NCBI GenBank assembly: GCA_002366725.1
Contig: DFBT01000061.1
Coordinates: 1-23,421 of the forward strand
DNA length: 23,421 nucleotides
Direction of reading: 5' to 3'
DNA from: Caldifarciminota bacterium UBA3073
GTDB taxonomy: Bacteria; Hydrothermota; UBA3073
In this document: positions 6,804 to 14,009 of the stretch, one piece after another
Position numbering within the stretch: position 1 is the stretch's first letter
How the letters are laid out: each line of letters begins with the position of its first letter
The notes under the pieces: generated by a model
Databases searched by the model: none
Told to the model about the DNA's origin: nothing
Seen by the model: only the letters and a program-made list of their open reading frames with translations
Position numbers and translations under genes: made by a program

Positions 6804-7697
6804 ATGAAGTCTTATTTAATAAATATAGGTTTCTTTCTCTCATTTAGTCTCTGTTCCCCATTGTTTGCATCATCCAGTATCGATTTCGATGTTGTTAACG
6901 GGAAAGTTGTTTTTAAAATTGTGCTCAACGATTCTATTGTCAATGTCATGCTTGATACTGGTGCCAGAATGGTAATAATTGATGAGTCTTTAAATCACAA
7001 TTATGAAGTTTGTGGTAAAGTAAAAAGTGGTGGAGCCGCCGGTGTTTTAGGGGGGATTAAAAATGTAGTGAGATTTCCTTTCCCTATAATAGGTTCAAGT
7101 GGAGTTGATACGCTTGAAGTTAGGGTTGATAATCTTGAAGGATTAAGCAATTTCCTGGGAATCCGGTTAGATATAATCGTTGGTTATGATTTCCTTAAGA
7201 ATTACATATTAGAAATTGATTATTCTACACAAAAACTGCACTTCTGCTACAGGTGTTGGGGGCTTGGGAGCTTTATTATGCCTTCATATACCCCTTTTGA
7301 ATTAAAAGGGGACAAGATAATGCTGACGGGAATAGTAAACGGACAACCCGTGGATAATTTACTTATTGATACTGGAGCAGGTACCTGTGTCATTAGCCAG
7401 GAGTTACAGCAAAAACTGAATTTGCCCATCGTCGAGGGATATGATGTCATTTCTGTTGATGCATCAGGTGTCAAAACGAAAACACACTTCTATCAAATCG
7501 ATAAAATACAATTGGGCAACGCAACATTTGTGGATGTTAAAGCTATAGTATTAGATTTAAGTGAAGTGAATAGAATATCAGGTTTTAAACGTTCAGCAAT
7601 TATTGGACACAATCTTCTTAAACAATGTGTCGTAATTATAGATTATCTAAACAATAGAATAGCCTTTAAAAAATCATATAGCTTTGAAGATGAGTAA
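6804..7697 (+). CDS. Exported retropepsin-like aspartic protease with two DTG motifs
   Basis: The start at 6804 is preferred over the in-frame ATG at 6780: GGAGG at 6791-6795 is 8 nt upstream and the protein then opens with a clean signal peptide (MKSYLINIGFFLSFSLCSPL, cleavage near FASS). The mature part has two retropepsin-like half-domains, each with a catalytic triad motif: NVMLDTGARMVIID (D51) and NLLIDTGAGTCVIS (D189), plus matching flap/helix segments (IIVGYDFLKNYILEIDY and AIIGHNLLKQCVVIIDY). Two active sites in one chain could form an intramolecular dimer, as in pepsin. It presumably acts in the periplasm or at the surface; the substrate is unknown. It follows the restriction locus after a short gap and is probably not part of it. 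Confidence 0.88.
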   Translation: MKSYLINIGFFLSFSLCSPLFASSSIDFDVVNGKVVFKIVLNDSIVNVMLDTGARMVIIDESLNHNYEVCGKVKSGGAAGVLGGIKNVVRFPFPIIGSSGVDTLEVRVDNLEGLSNFLGIRLDIIVGYDFLKNYILEIDYSTQKLHFCYRCWGLGSFIMPSYTPFELKGDKIMLTGIVNGQPVDNLLIDTGAGTCVISQELQQKLNLPIVEGYDVISVDASGVKTKTHFYQIDKIQLGNATFVDVKAIVLDLSEVNRISGFKRSAIIGHNLLKQCVVIIDYLNNRIAFKKSYSFEDE

Positions 7698-7759
7698 CTT
7701 CGCACAACAGCGGAGCTTGTCGAAAAACTTCTGAAATCATGAGTCACGAGGAAGCGGGG

Positions 7760-8575
7760 ATGAATGAACAGATGAAAAAGGTATCGGCACATCATGATTG
7801 GTGGTCAGAGACCTATGATTCTGACTATTTCGAGCATTTTGCACTCTATCACAGAATAACCTTGGACAATATCCGGCGTTTTCTCCCGAACGATAAAGGT
7901 GCAATCATACTCGATGCCGGAGGTGGAACCGGAATCTGGAGTATCGAGTTGGCGAGAATGGGCTATCGTGTGGTGCTGACAGATATATCCGAGGGAATGC
8001 TGAATAAGGCAAGGGAAAAGGTATCTGAACTTAAATTAGATAACCAAATTGAGATCAGAATTTCCGACATTTGTAGTATGCCCGAGTTTGGAGATGAGCA
8101 GTTTGCAATGGTGCTGTGTGAAGGCGATCCTCTCTCATACTGCGGTAACCATCGCGTCGCCGTCAAAGAATTGGTGCGAGTTGTTCAGCCCGGTGGAATA
8201 GTTATCGCCTCAGTCGATAACAGGGCGGCTGCATTGAATTGGCTGAGAAAAAAAGATGACCATAACGCCATCCAACAGCTCTTACAAACGGGTGAGGTGG
8301 TAATGCCTCAAGAGCGAGAAGAATTCTGCTATGTTATCCATGCCTTCACCCCGGATGAACTCCGGGAGTTGTTTGAATCAAACGGGTTATCGGTAGAGCG
8401 AATTATCGGAAAGCTCGTTATCGCCCGCCGTCTCGCTTGTTTCAAATCGAAAGATCCCATAATCCAGGAATGGCTTTATCATTTGGAGTTGAAATACAAC
8501 GACAATCCCGCTTTCTATCCTTGGGCTGGACATCTGGAGATAGTGGGACGGAAAAATCTGGGGCCAGGCACCTGA
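7760..8575 (+). CDS. Class I SAM-dependent methyltransferase
   Basis: The Rossmann-fold methyltransferase core is clear: motif I ILDAGGGTGIWSIELARMG, motif II YRVVLTDISEGMLNKAREK, then EIRISDICSMPEF, FAMVLCEGDPLSYCGN (motif IV region) and LVRVVQPGGIVIASVDN (post-motif V). The start at 7760 (MNEQMKKVSAHHDWWSETYD) is preferred to the in-frame ATG at 7739, since GAGGAAG at 7748-7754 is spaced properly for 7760 and 7739 has no ribosome binding site. The acceptor substrate cannot be told; the family includes UbiE/CoQ5-like small-molecule methylases. It is a single gene with no obvious partner. Confidence 0.9.
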   Translation: MNEQMKKVSAHHDWWSETYDSDYFEHFALYHRITLDNIRRFLPNDKGAIILDAGGGTGIWSIELARMGYRVVLTDISEGMLNKAREKVSELKLDNQIEIRISDICSMPEFGDEQFAMVLCEGDPLSYCGNHRVAVKELVRVVQPGGIVIASVDNRAAALNWLRKKDDHNAIQQLLQTGEVVMPQEREEFCYVIHAFTPDELRELFESNGLSVERIIGKLVIARRLACFKSKDPIIQEWLYHLELKYNDNPAFYPWAGHLEIVGRKNLGPGT

Positions 8576-8653
8576 TGAAATAGCTGCACATTTCACAGGG
8601 CGGGCTGAAAAATAGAAATAAAATACCAGAAAAAGACCACAGACATCAGACCA

Positions 8654-8839
8654 CCCCGTAAAGCTCCTTCGTAGCAACGGGGCAGGCAGACTAAAGACCT
8701 TTATTATCTCGGTACGCCCTTTTTAAACTCTCGTATCCGAAGGATCCGTATGGATAAGTCTCGTCTCTACCTGTCGCCTGTCCCGCCTTGGCGGGGGTAG
8801 GCAGGAAAATCACCGACCAATGTTGGTCCATACGGATCC
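8654..8839. repeat. Intergenic repeat cluster with several inverted repeats
   Basis: The gap 8576-8903 holds no credible gene. It contains CCCCGT (8654-8659) / ACGGGG (8677-8682), and a 13-bp perfect inverted pair GGATCCGTATGGA (8742-8754) / TCCATACGGATCC (8827-8839). Between that pair lies a GC-rich hairpin CCCGCC-TT-GGCGGG (8782-8795) with outer CCTG/CAGG. The TCCATACGGATCC word occurs again at 13891-13903, and a diverged form lies within 3069-3124, so this is a dispersed repeat family. The hairpins could also stop transcription after the methyltransferase gene. Confidence 0.7.
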
Positions 8840-8903
8840 GTAGGGATTGGGCACTGTCTTCGGTGAGCTCAGCCGAACCGTTTACAGTGCCGATAAAAAC
8901 TTC

Positions 8904-8932
8904 TTGACATTTTATAAAATTGGTAGTAAAAT
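8904..8932 (+). promoter_or_regulatory. Sigma-70 type promoter for leader ORF and M16 peptidase
   Basis: TTGACA (8904-8909), 17-bp spacer, TAAAAT (8927-8932). The stretch CTTGACATTTTATAAAAT is identical over 18 bases to the promoter at 12156-12184. Transcription would begin near 8939, about 30 nt before the leader ORF. Confidence 0.75.
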
Positions 8933-8968
8933 GATAAAAGGGGGGTGGGGATAGAATCGGAGGAGTGT

Positions 8969-9031
8969 ATGAACTTAAACTCGGACATGCTAAAGTCAGA
9001 TAAAATTAGGCAGGGGAGAAACAGGCGATGA
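8969..9031 (+). CDS. Possible 20-residue leader peptide upstream of M16 peptidase
   Basis: The ORF encodes MNLNSDMLKSDKIRQGRNRR. Its ATG has a strong ribosome binding site (GGAGG, 8959-8963 region) at good spacing and lies about 30 nt from the predicted transcription start. Its TGA overlaps the ATG of the peptidase gene (ATGA at 9028-9031), the layout of translational coupling. It is too short for a homology call. It may be a leader peptide, a translation-coupling device, or a chance ORF in a region where the peptidase N-terminus has decayed. Confidence 0.45.
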   Translation: MNLNSDMLKSDKIRQGRNRR

Positions 9032-10239
9032 AGCTTGTTTTACATCATATGCCGGGAAACCCGTTAGCTGCCGCTTCGGTCTTGGTGCGAGTTGGGTGGC
9101 GACATGAACCCCCACGCTTGTTGGGAATTAGTCATTTTCTGGAACACGTCCATTATCTCGGCTCTGTTAACTATCCTGACATTGATAGAGAGACGGCGGT
9201 ATATGACTCAGAAATCAATGGTCCTACCCTGGCGGAAGCCACCATCTTTTTCTTCGTCTCCCTCAAAGAAGATTTCCTGCAAATCCTACCCGTGCTTCTG
9301 GACATGGTTTACAATCCTCGTTTTGACAAGGCGGCTGTAGAGCGGGAAAGAAAGGTTGTTATGGGAGCCACCAACGACAGCTCAGATTATACCCCTTGGG
9401 AGTGGGTTCGTCTCAAAGCTGACGACCTCGTTTTCCAAACAGACGAGCTGAACAGCCTGGGCACCGGGGAGACCTTGAGATCAATTCGGCTTGAGGATCT
9501 GAGAGAGTATCAACATCGGTATTTCCATACGGCGAATTCGCACATGCTTATTGCCGGGGATATAGAAATAAGTGCCATTCAAGATACACTTTCAAAGGCG
9601 GAGATCCCTTCTACAGGGGAACAGCCTGATATATGGCGGCATAAACAAGAGGTGCGATTCTATCAGCAAGAGAAAGAAGGCATTCATCCCGAGCTCTATG
9701 TTGCTTTTCGCTTTAACCCAACAGGGAACGTTTTACTCTATGAACTCTTGTCAATCTTGTTGGGTAACTACGCCAATTCTCGTCTTTTCAGGATCTTGCG
9801 ACAAGAAGACCCTTTGGCTTACATGGTTGAGAGTGATACACGCCTTCTTTCTGATGCGGGACGCTTTGGTATTTATTTAGGGATTGCCGAGGTGGAACAC
9901 GAAGAAGCGATATGGGTATCGCTATCCGATTTGCTGAAAACGCTGAAGGAAGATGGATTCTCCGAGGAAGAACTTTCTTGGGCTAAACGAGTTTATAAAC
10001 TTCAACTCCTCCGAAATGCTGGCAATCCGGAGAAAATAATTTCATTTTGGTCGAAGCGAGCGACTTGGAACAAATTGATCACTGATTTTAAGTCTATTCA
10101 TAAACAACTGGGGAACACAGAGCAAGAACAAATACGACAACTATGCTGTGAACTTTTTCTGCCAGATAATTGTTACATTGCCTTAGTTGGACCGTCTATG
10201 CCTTTTGATGAGGAACGATGGTGGAGCAAACTTGCCTGA
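9028..10239 (+). CDS. M16 family (insulinase/pitrilysin-like) metallopeptidase, single-domain
   Basis: The 403 residues match the M16B size. The inverted zinc motif HxxEH is present as H36-FLE-H40 in ISHFLEHVHYLGS, and the following helix motif FDKAAVERERKVV (100-111) is recognisable. In relatives this helix usually continues as 'LEEI/REMQ', supplying the third zinc ligand; here it continues VMGATND, so that glutamate seems absent and D117 is the nearest acid. The C-terminal half has the usual non-catalytic-like domain (LLSILLGNYANSRLFRIL, DPLAYMVESDTRLLSDAGRF). The N terminus lacks the ~10-15 residues that normally precede 'MKLVLHHMPGNPLAAASV'. It has no signal peptide. It may be a weakened or accessory peptidase. 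Translation appears coupled to the leader ORF. Confidence 0.85.
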   Translation: MKLVLHHMPGNPLAAASVLVRVGWRHEPPRLLGISHFLEHVHYLGSVNYPDIDRETAVYDSEINGPTLAEATIFFFVSLKEDFLQILPVLLDMVYNPRFDKAAVERERKVVMGATNDSSDYTPWEWVRLKADDLVFQTDELNSLGTGETLRSIRLEDLREYQHRYFHTANSHMLIAGDIEISAIQDTLSKAEIPSTGEQPDIWRHKQEVRFYQQEKEGIHPELYVAFRFNPTGNVLLYELLSILLGNYANSRLFRILRQEDPLAYMVESDTRLLSDAGRFGIYLGIAEVEHEEAIWVSLSDLLKTLKEDGFSEEELSWAKRVYKLQLLRNAGNPEKIISFWSKRATWNKLITDFKSIHKQLGNTEQEQIRQLCCELFLPDNCYIALVGPSMPFDEERWWSKLA

Positions 10240-10368
10240 CTTCATCTTATAAGCAGGTTCATGCTATTTCCCTTCAGGACTGCTTCTTCGGGAAGGCGTA
10301 TATACGGGGACCGTTATTTAAAATGGACACAGCCCCAAAAAATCAAAAATATTAAGTGAGGAAAATTT

Positions 10369-10467
10369 ATGGATATTGAAGTATTGAATCGAAAAATGTT
10401 TGCAGATGCTGCAAAATACCTGGATACCAGCCGAAAAGGGGTTAGGGATGAATATTCTGCTCCTTAA
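10369..10467 (+). CDS. Small ORF of 32 codons, possibly a gene remnant
   Basis: It starts with GAGG about 6-9 nt ahead of the ATG and reads MDIEVLNRKMFADAAKYL, ending ...VRDEYSAP. The beginning faintly recalls the first helix of DAK2/DhaL-type proteins ('LN.K.F..ML..A...L'), so it may be a truncated remnant; this resemblance is weak. It lies alone between the peptidase and the exported protein gene. Confidence 0.3.
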   Translation: MDIEVLNRKMFADAAKYLDTSRKGVRDEYSAP

Positions 10468-10677
10468 ATCAAGAAAAACAGGATAAGCGACCCTCATAAC
10501 GCGAAATTTCTAATGAAATTTTTGTGCCATTTGCACTCGCACAACAGCAGTAAAATGATTCCGAACCTTTGGCTCTCCGTCTAAATTTTTACATTTGGTA
10601 AAAAACTTTTACATTAATACCTTATATGTAATCAGGCAAAGGGAACATAAAATAAATGATTAGGAGGTGAGCTGTGT
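10468..10677. other. Intergenic stretch without recognisable gene
   Basis: No coding frame is convincing. A direct repeat of TTTTACATT (10587 and 10609 region) lies in an AT-rich part that could hold the promoter of the next gene, but no clear -35/-10 pair with 17-bp spacing was found. AGGAGG at 10662-10667 serves the downstream ATG. Confidence 0.4.
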
Positions 10678-12087
10678 ATGTATCTGTTCTTAATTTTGCT
10701 CTTCGTGGTCCAGCAATGGACTACACCCGTCCGTGTTTCACCCGATTCTTTAGATGATACACATCCCGCAATATGCATCGATGATGTAGGTTTCGTATGG
10801 GTATACTGGTATAACTCAAATCACCTATGGACAAGATGTTATCGTCCGTTTGGAGGTTGGTCGGAGGTCTTTCTCATAGACACTGCAAAGTGTAAAATCC
10901 CTCAGGTTACAACATCAAGTGCATGTAAAGGTACTTATGAAATACCAGATTGGATAATAGCCTGGGTAGACTCGAGTAGTTATATTAGACTCAGTCTCTG
11001 CGATATGATGCCACCAGGCCCTGCATGGTATACAACCCCACCTGATTCAAGGATTATGGGGTATAATCCGGCTATTACTTCTGATACAGCAGGTAACATT
11101 TGGTGTGTATGGGCAGATGGTGGTTGTTATATGGCAAGCTGCTACGATGGAACTCAATGGAGCGATCTGGATACATTGCAAAAATTTCCTACTACTGATA
11201 CTCTTGAAACTTTTACTGCGGGAATCACAACTAACCATGAGGGAAATATCTGGGTAGCTTATAATGGTGGAGTAATATGGGCTCAATATTGGGATGGGGC
11301 CAACTGGTCCACACCTGAAACTCTTAGCGTTGGTTACGCTGGATCTGCTTACACTTACCCTATGTTATGCAGTGACTCTCAAAAAGTTTGGATAGCATGG
11401 CTGAATTCTGTTTTTGGTAATTGGAAGATCTTATGCCGATATCACAATGGGATGGAGTGGTCAGAGATAATTGAATTTCCACTTGTTTCTGATACATTAG
11501 GTGGATACCATAATCCGCATCAAGCTATATGTTTGGATAATCAGGGAAGATTATGGGCTGGATGGTGGGAAGAGACATGGATTGAAATGCTGCATTATAT
11601 TATAATTGGAGGCTCCTACAGCTCGGGAACGTGGGATGATACAGCCGTGGTGGATTATTACTACGGTGCATGTGGAGGTTATCCATCAATTGCCTATGGA
11701 GATAATAAAGTCTGGATGGTCTGGCAGTCTGAGAAGGAAGGAGACTATAATATCTACGGGTCTTATACCGAGGTAACGGGTGTGGAAGACACCATACCCA
11801 TATCGATGGATTTTGCCCTTTTACAGAACTATCCCAATCCCTTTAATACCTTAACATCTATTCGGTATGTTTTACCAAATGATTCTTATGTGGAACTTAC
11901 CGTTTATGGCATTCAGGGGCATCTGGTTCGGAGACTGACAGATGGGTGGAAGCCGAGTGGCATTCATTCTGTCGGTTGGGATGGGAAAGATGAATGGGGC
12001 AGGGATGTGGGCAGTGGAATCTACTTCTATCAATTAAAGGCAGCGGGTGGTATTAAGATTACCAGAAAGATGGTTATTTTGAGATAG
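10678..12087 (+). CDS. Exported repeat protein with C-terminal FlgD-like/sorting domain
   Basis: The 469-residue protein has a short hydrophobic N terminus (MYLFLILLFVVQQWTTP) as a likely signal peptide. The body is rich in W, Y, S and D with repeated 'D..G.IWC.W / WVAW / GRLWAGWW / NKVWMVWQ' segments spaced by roughly 50-60 residues, suggesting a beta-propeller of sialidase/BNR-like blades. The last ~90 residues (NYPNPFNTLTSIRYVL ... SGIYFYQLKAAG ... KMVILR) form the FlgD-like / type A C-terminal sorting domain that directs surface attachment or secretion in type IX-type systems. Start: AGGAGG 10 nt upstream. Its neighbour at 12231 has the same layout, so they are probably related surface proteins. 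The bound ligand is unknown. Confidence 0.85.
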   Translation: MYLFLILLFVVQQWTTPVRVSPDSLDDTHPAICIDDVGFVWVYWYNSNHLWTRCYRPFGGWSEVFLIDTAKCKIPQVTTSSACKGTYEIPDWIIAWVDSSSYIRLSLCDMMPPGPAWYTTPPDSRIMGYNPAITSDTAGNIWCVWADGGCYMASCYDGTQWSDLDTLQKFPTTDTLETFTAGITTNHEGNIWVAYNGGVIWAQYWDGANWSTPETLSVGYAGSAYTYPMLCSDSQKVWIAWLNSVFGNWKILCRYHNGMEWSEIIEFPLVSDTLGGYHNPHQAICLDNQGRLWAGWWEETWIEMLHYIIIGGSYSSGTWDDTAVVDYYYGACGGYPSIAYGDNKVWMVWQSEKEGDYNIYGSYTEVTGVEDTIPISMDFALLQNYPNPFNTLTSIRYVLPNDSYVELTVYGIQGHLVRRLTDGWKPSGIHSVGWDGKDEWGRDVGSGIYFYQLKAAGGIKITRKMVILR

Positions 12088-12155
12088 CGCATTAACTCGC
12101 GTTCATAGGTTGGTTCTTCTCGGAATTAACAGATTAATATCGATACAAAAAGTCC

Positions 12156-12184
12156 TTGACATTTTATAAAATAATGAGTATAAT
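12156..12184 (+). promoter_or_regulatory. Sigma-70 type promoter
   Basis: TTGACA (12156-12161), 17-bp spacer, TATAAT (12179-12184): a consensus promoter directly ahead of the exported protein gene at 12231. The -35 and spacer share 18 identical bases with the promoter at 8904. Confidence 0.85.
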
Positions 12185-12230
12185 ATAAAGAGGAATTAAA
12201 TATAAACAAAGGCAAAACGAGGAGGTGAGT

Positions 12231-13736
12231 ATGAAAGGTTTTTGTGTTTTTTGCCTTGGGGTAATGCTCCTTCTCTTTAGTGTAGTCTCCTGTCCTGCTC
12301 AGGGCGATGCATCTATGATAGGTATTTCCCATGTCGATTATGCCACAGCCTATAGTAATGGGCGAAAAATTGCTTCTATGGGTTTTTTAGGTGAGGATAC
12401 TCTGTATGCAGTCTACAGTTATAATAGTGATACCTGCTATTTTGCATATTCTTATGATAGAGGATCGACATGGCAGGCTCAGCCTCTATTTGCAACGGTC
12501 TACGGGAATGCACATTGTCCTTCCATTGATGTATATGGCTCTTTGCCCTATGTTGTTTCACAAGGCAATGATACTTCAGGATTTGGAGATATATTCTTAA
12601 AGTGTCCCCTGGACTGGTGCATTCCCCAGTTGATTTGTCGCACTTCAGGACATTCTACACTACCATCTATTGCAATTGATGACAGTGGGCAAATGCATAT
12701 TGTATGGCAGGACGATACGCCGGGGGATTGTGAGATCTATTATTGTTGCGCCTATTATGATACTGCAGTGAGTGAAGTTTTGAATTTGAGTAATCACAGC
12801 CATGCAGCTGATATGTATCCGTCAGTTAGTATTTTTAATGGGGATGAGGTTCATGTAATATGGGAAAGATATGACTCTCTCATCTACTGTCCATATAGTA
12901 TCGTCCACAGGTATCTTGATAACGGAATCTGGTCTGATGAGGAATGTTTGGCTGGTTGCTCAGGAATTCCTTTTCATCATCCCAGTCTTGATTATTCTCA
13001 TGGTGAGGATGTTCTCTCTGCTGCCTGGGAGGACAGCTCGCTGGGAAAGTCAGATGCCTTTTTCTACGGGGGAAATGGGGGAGGATGGCCAACACAAGGT
13101 GATTCGAGATACCCCGTGGTTTCAACCGTGGGCGGTACATGGAGTTATGTATACTGGGAAGATAACAGTGATGGATACGAAGACATTTATGCACATAATT
13201 ACTATTTCATGCAGGGTGGATGGTATCGTTCTTACAAATTTCGTGATGTGTTTGGTGATGAGAATATGCACTACCCCAGTGTCGCTAATTGTAATGTAGT
13301 ATGGACGCAAGGAGATTCAGCTCCGTATAGTGTTATGTACTTGTATGAAGGGTATCCTATAGGGGTAGAGGAAAATCAATCATACAAGAGCAACATGCCA
13401 AAAATAAAAGCCTGTCCCAATCCATTCAGCACAACTACGGCTATCACGCTATCGGGCTATCAGGCTACAATGTCCAATAGCTCGATAGCCCGATCGCCAG
13501 ATAGCCAGATAGCCTTGAATATCTACGATCTCTCCGGTCGTCTCATCCGCACCTTACCGATTACTCCTTGCCTGCCGGCAGGCAGGGATTACCGGTCACC
13601 GATTACTGAAGTAACTTGGGATGGTAGGGATATGAGAGGAAAGGAAGTTCAATCGGGTGTCTACTTTCTAAGGGTAAAAGGCAATAAATCCGTACAGGAT
13701 GCATATAGACCTGTGAAGGTTGTCAAATTGAGGTGA
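12231..13736 (+). CDS. Exported beta-propeller-like protein with C-terminal sorting domain
   Basis: The start at ATG 12231 is chosen over the in-frame GTG at 12225, because the GAGGAGG ribosome binding site (12219-12225) overlaps that GTG. The signal peptide is MKGFCVFCLGVMLLLFSVVS; a cysteine follows (VVSC), so a lipoprotein is possible though the lipobox is weak. The body holds repeated 'PSIAIDDSGQMHIVWQDD', 'PSVSIFNGDEVHVIWERY', 'HPSLDYSHGEDVLSAAWED' and 'YPVVSTVGGTWSYVYWED' segments, blades of a probable beta-propeller with D..GEIYY / DIY Asp-box-like turns. The C-terminal domain (ACPNPFSTTTAITLSG ... NIYDLSGRLIRTL ... VTWDGRDMRGKEVQSGVYFLRV) is the sorting/FlgD-like type. That domain is interrupted in frame by an 8-bp repeat array (13439-13514) and by a palindrome flanked by direct repeats (13556-13607). 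Substrate unknown. Confidence 0.85.
   Translation: MKGFCVFCLGVMLLLFSVVSCPAQGDASMIGISHVDYATAYSNGRKIASMGFLGEDTLYAVYSYNSDTCYFAYSYDRGSTWQAQPLFATVYGNAHCPSIDVYGSLPYVVSQGNDTSGFGDIFLKCPLDWCIPQLICRTSGHSTLPSIAIDDSGQMHIVWQDDTPGDCEIYYCCAYYDTAVSEVLNLSNHSHAADMYPSVSIFNGDEVHVIWERYDSLIYCPYSIVHRYLDNGIWSDEECLAGCSGIPFHHPSLDYSHGEDVLSAAWEDSSLGKSDAFFYGGNGGGWPTQGDSRYPVVSTVGGTWSYVYWEDNSDGYEDIYAHNYYFMQGGWYRSYKFRDVFGDENMHYPSVANCNVVWTQGDSAPYSVMYLYEGYPIGVEENQSYKSNMPKIKACPNPFSTTTAITLSGYQATMSNSSIARSPDSQIALNIYDLSGRLIRTLPITPCLPAGRDYRSPITEVTWDGRDMRGKEVQSGVYFLRVKGNKSVQDAYRPVKVVKLR
13439..13514. repeat. Inverted arrays of 8-bp repeats inside a coding sequence
   Basis: On the left are four 8-bp units (GGCTATCA, CGCTATCG, GGCTATCA, GGCTACAA; 13439-13470). 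On the right are five units of the complementary type (ATAGCTCG, ATAGCCCG, ATCGCCAG, ATAGCCAG, ATAGCC; 13477-13514). ATCGGGCTATC (13451-13461) and GATAGCCCGAT (13484-13494) are a perfect 11-bp inverted pair. The stretch encodes the odd segment YQATMSNSSIARSPDSQI in the middle of the sorting domain. Confidence 0.8.
13556..13607. repeat. Palindrome flanked by 10-bp direct repeats inside a coding sequence
   Basis: ACCGATTACT occurs at 13556-13565 and 13598-13607, exactly 42 bp (14 codons) apart. Between them is the perfect 14-bp palindrome GCCTGCCGGCAGGC (13570-13583). This looks like a small insertion with duplicated flanks that kept the reading frame; it encodes PCLPAGRDYRSPIT before EVTWDG. 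Confidence 0.75.
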
Positions 13737-13763
13737 TAGAAGAGACAGAACCACAGAAAAAAC

Positions 13764-13792
13764 TTGACAGATCGTTTTTTTTCTGGTATAAT
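13764..13792 (+). promoter_or_regulatory. Sigma-70 type promoter of the citrate operon
   Basis: TTGACA (13764-13769), 17-bp spacer with a T-run, TATAAT (13787-13792). Transcription would start near 13799, giving a leader of about 210 nt before the HD-domain gene. No other promoter is visible up to 20959, so the whole cluster probably depends on it. Confidence 0.85.
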
Positions 13793-13818
13793 TGCCTACA
13801 GAAAGTCGAGAGCACAGT

Positions 13819-13955
13819 GGTTAGTTTGTTAGTTGGTAAGTTTGTTAGTTAGTTAGAATCTAACAAACCAACTTTTTACTCTTGTCCATATCCATACGGA
13901 TCCTGCCCATACGGGTCTTGAGATGGACGGATCATGTGGTTTCTTAATACATAAT
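13819..13955 (+). promoter_or_regulatory. Transcribed leader element shared with 21679-21789
   Basis: Three blocks recur, in the same order relative to transcription, in the leader of the minus-strand gene ending at 21017: a doubled GTTTGTTAG segment (13820-13848; 25 of 29 bases equal), CTTTTTACTCTTGT (13872-13885), and GTGGTTTCTTAATACATAAT (13936-13955; one mismatch). GTTTGTTAG can pair with CTAACAAAC (13859-13867), giving a hairpin. This copy has about 30 extra bases including TCCATACGGATCC (13891-13903), apparently an inserted dispersed repeat. It could be an RNA regulatory leader or a dispersed repeat tied to promoters. Confidence 0.6.
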
Positions 13956-14009
13956 TTTGGGATTATTTTGTTGAGGTCGTTTTAAGGGCTGACTCAAGGG
14001 GGGATTATT

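Noticed and set aside
8965..9030. Simple frameshift or extended N terminus for the M16 peptidase
   Set aside because: GTG at 8965 is in frame, but TAA at 9001 and TAG at 9007 interrupt; a single indel would not restore a continuous M16-like N terminus. Kept only as a hint in the finding.
7701..10548. Shared CGCACAACAGC at 7701-7711 and 10538-10548 as a repeat family
   Set aside because: Only 11 bases match and the flanks differ; it could be chance or a very degraded repeat.
13737..13763. Intrinsic terminator after the exported protein gene
   Set aside because: No GC-rich stem followed by a T-run; the T-run at 13774-13782 is within the promoter spacer.
13799..14009. Known metabolite riboswitch in the citrate operon leader
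   Set aside because: No recognisable conserved core of a known riboswitch class was seen; only the shared leader blocks stand out.
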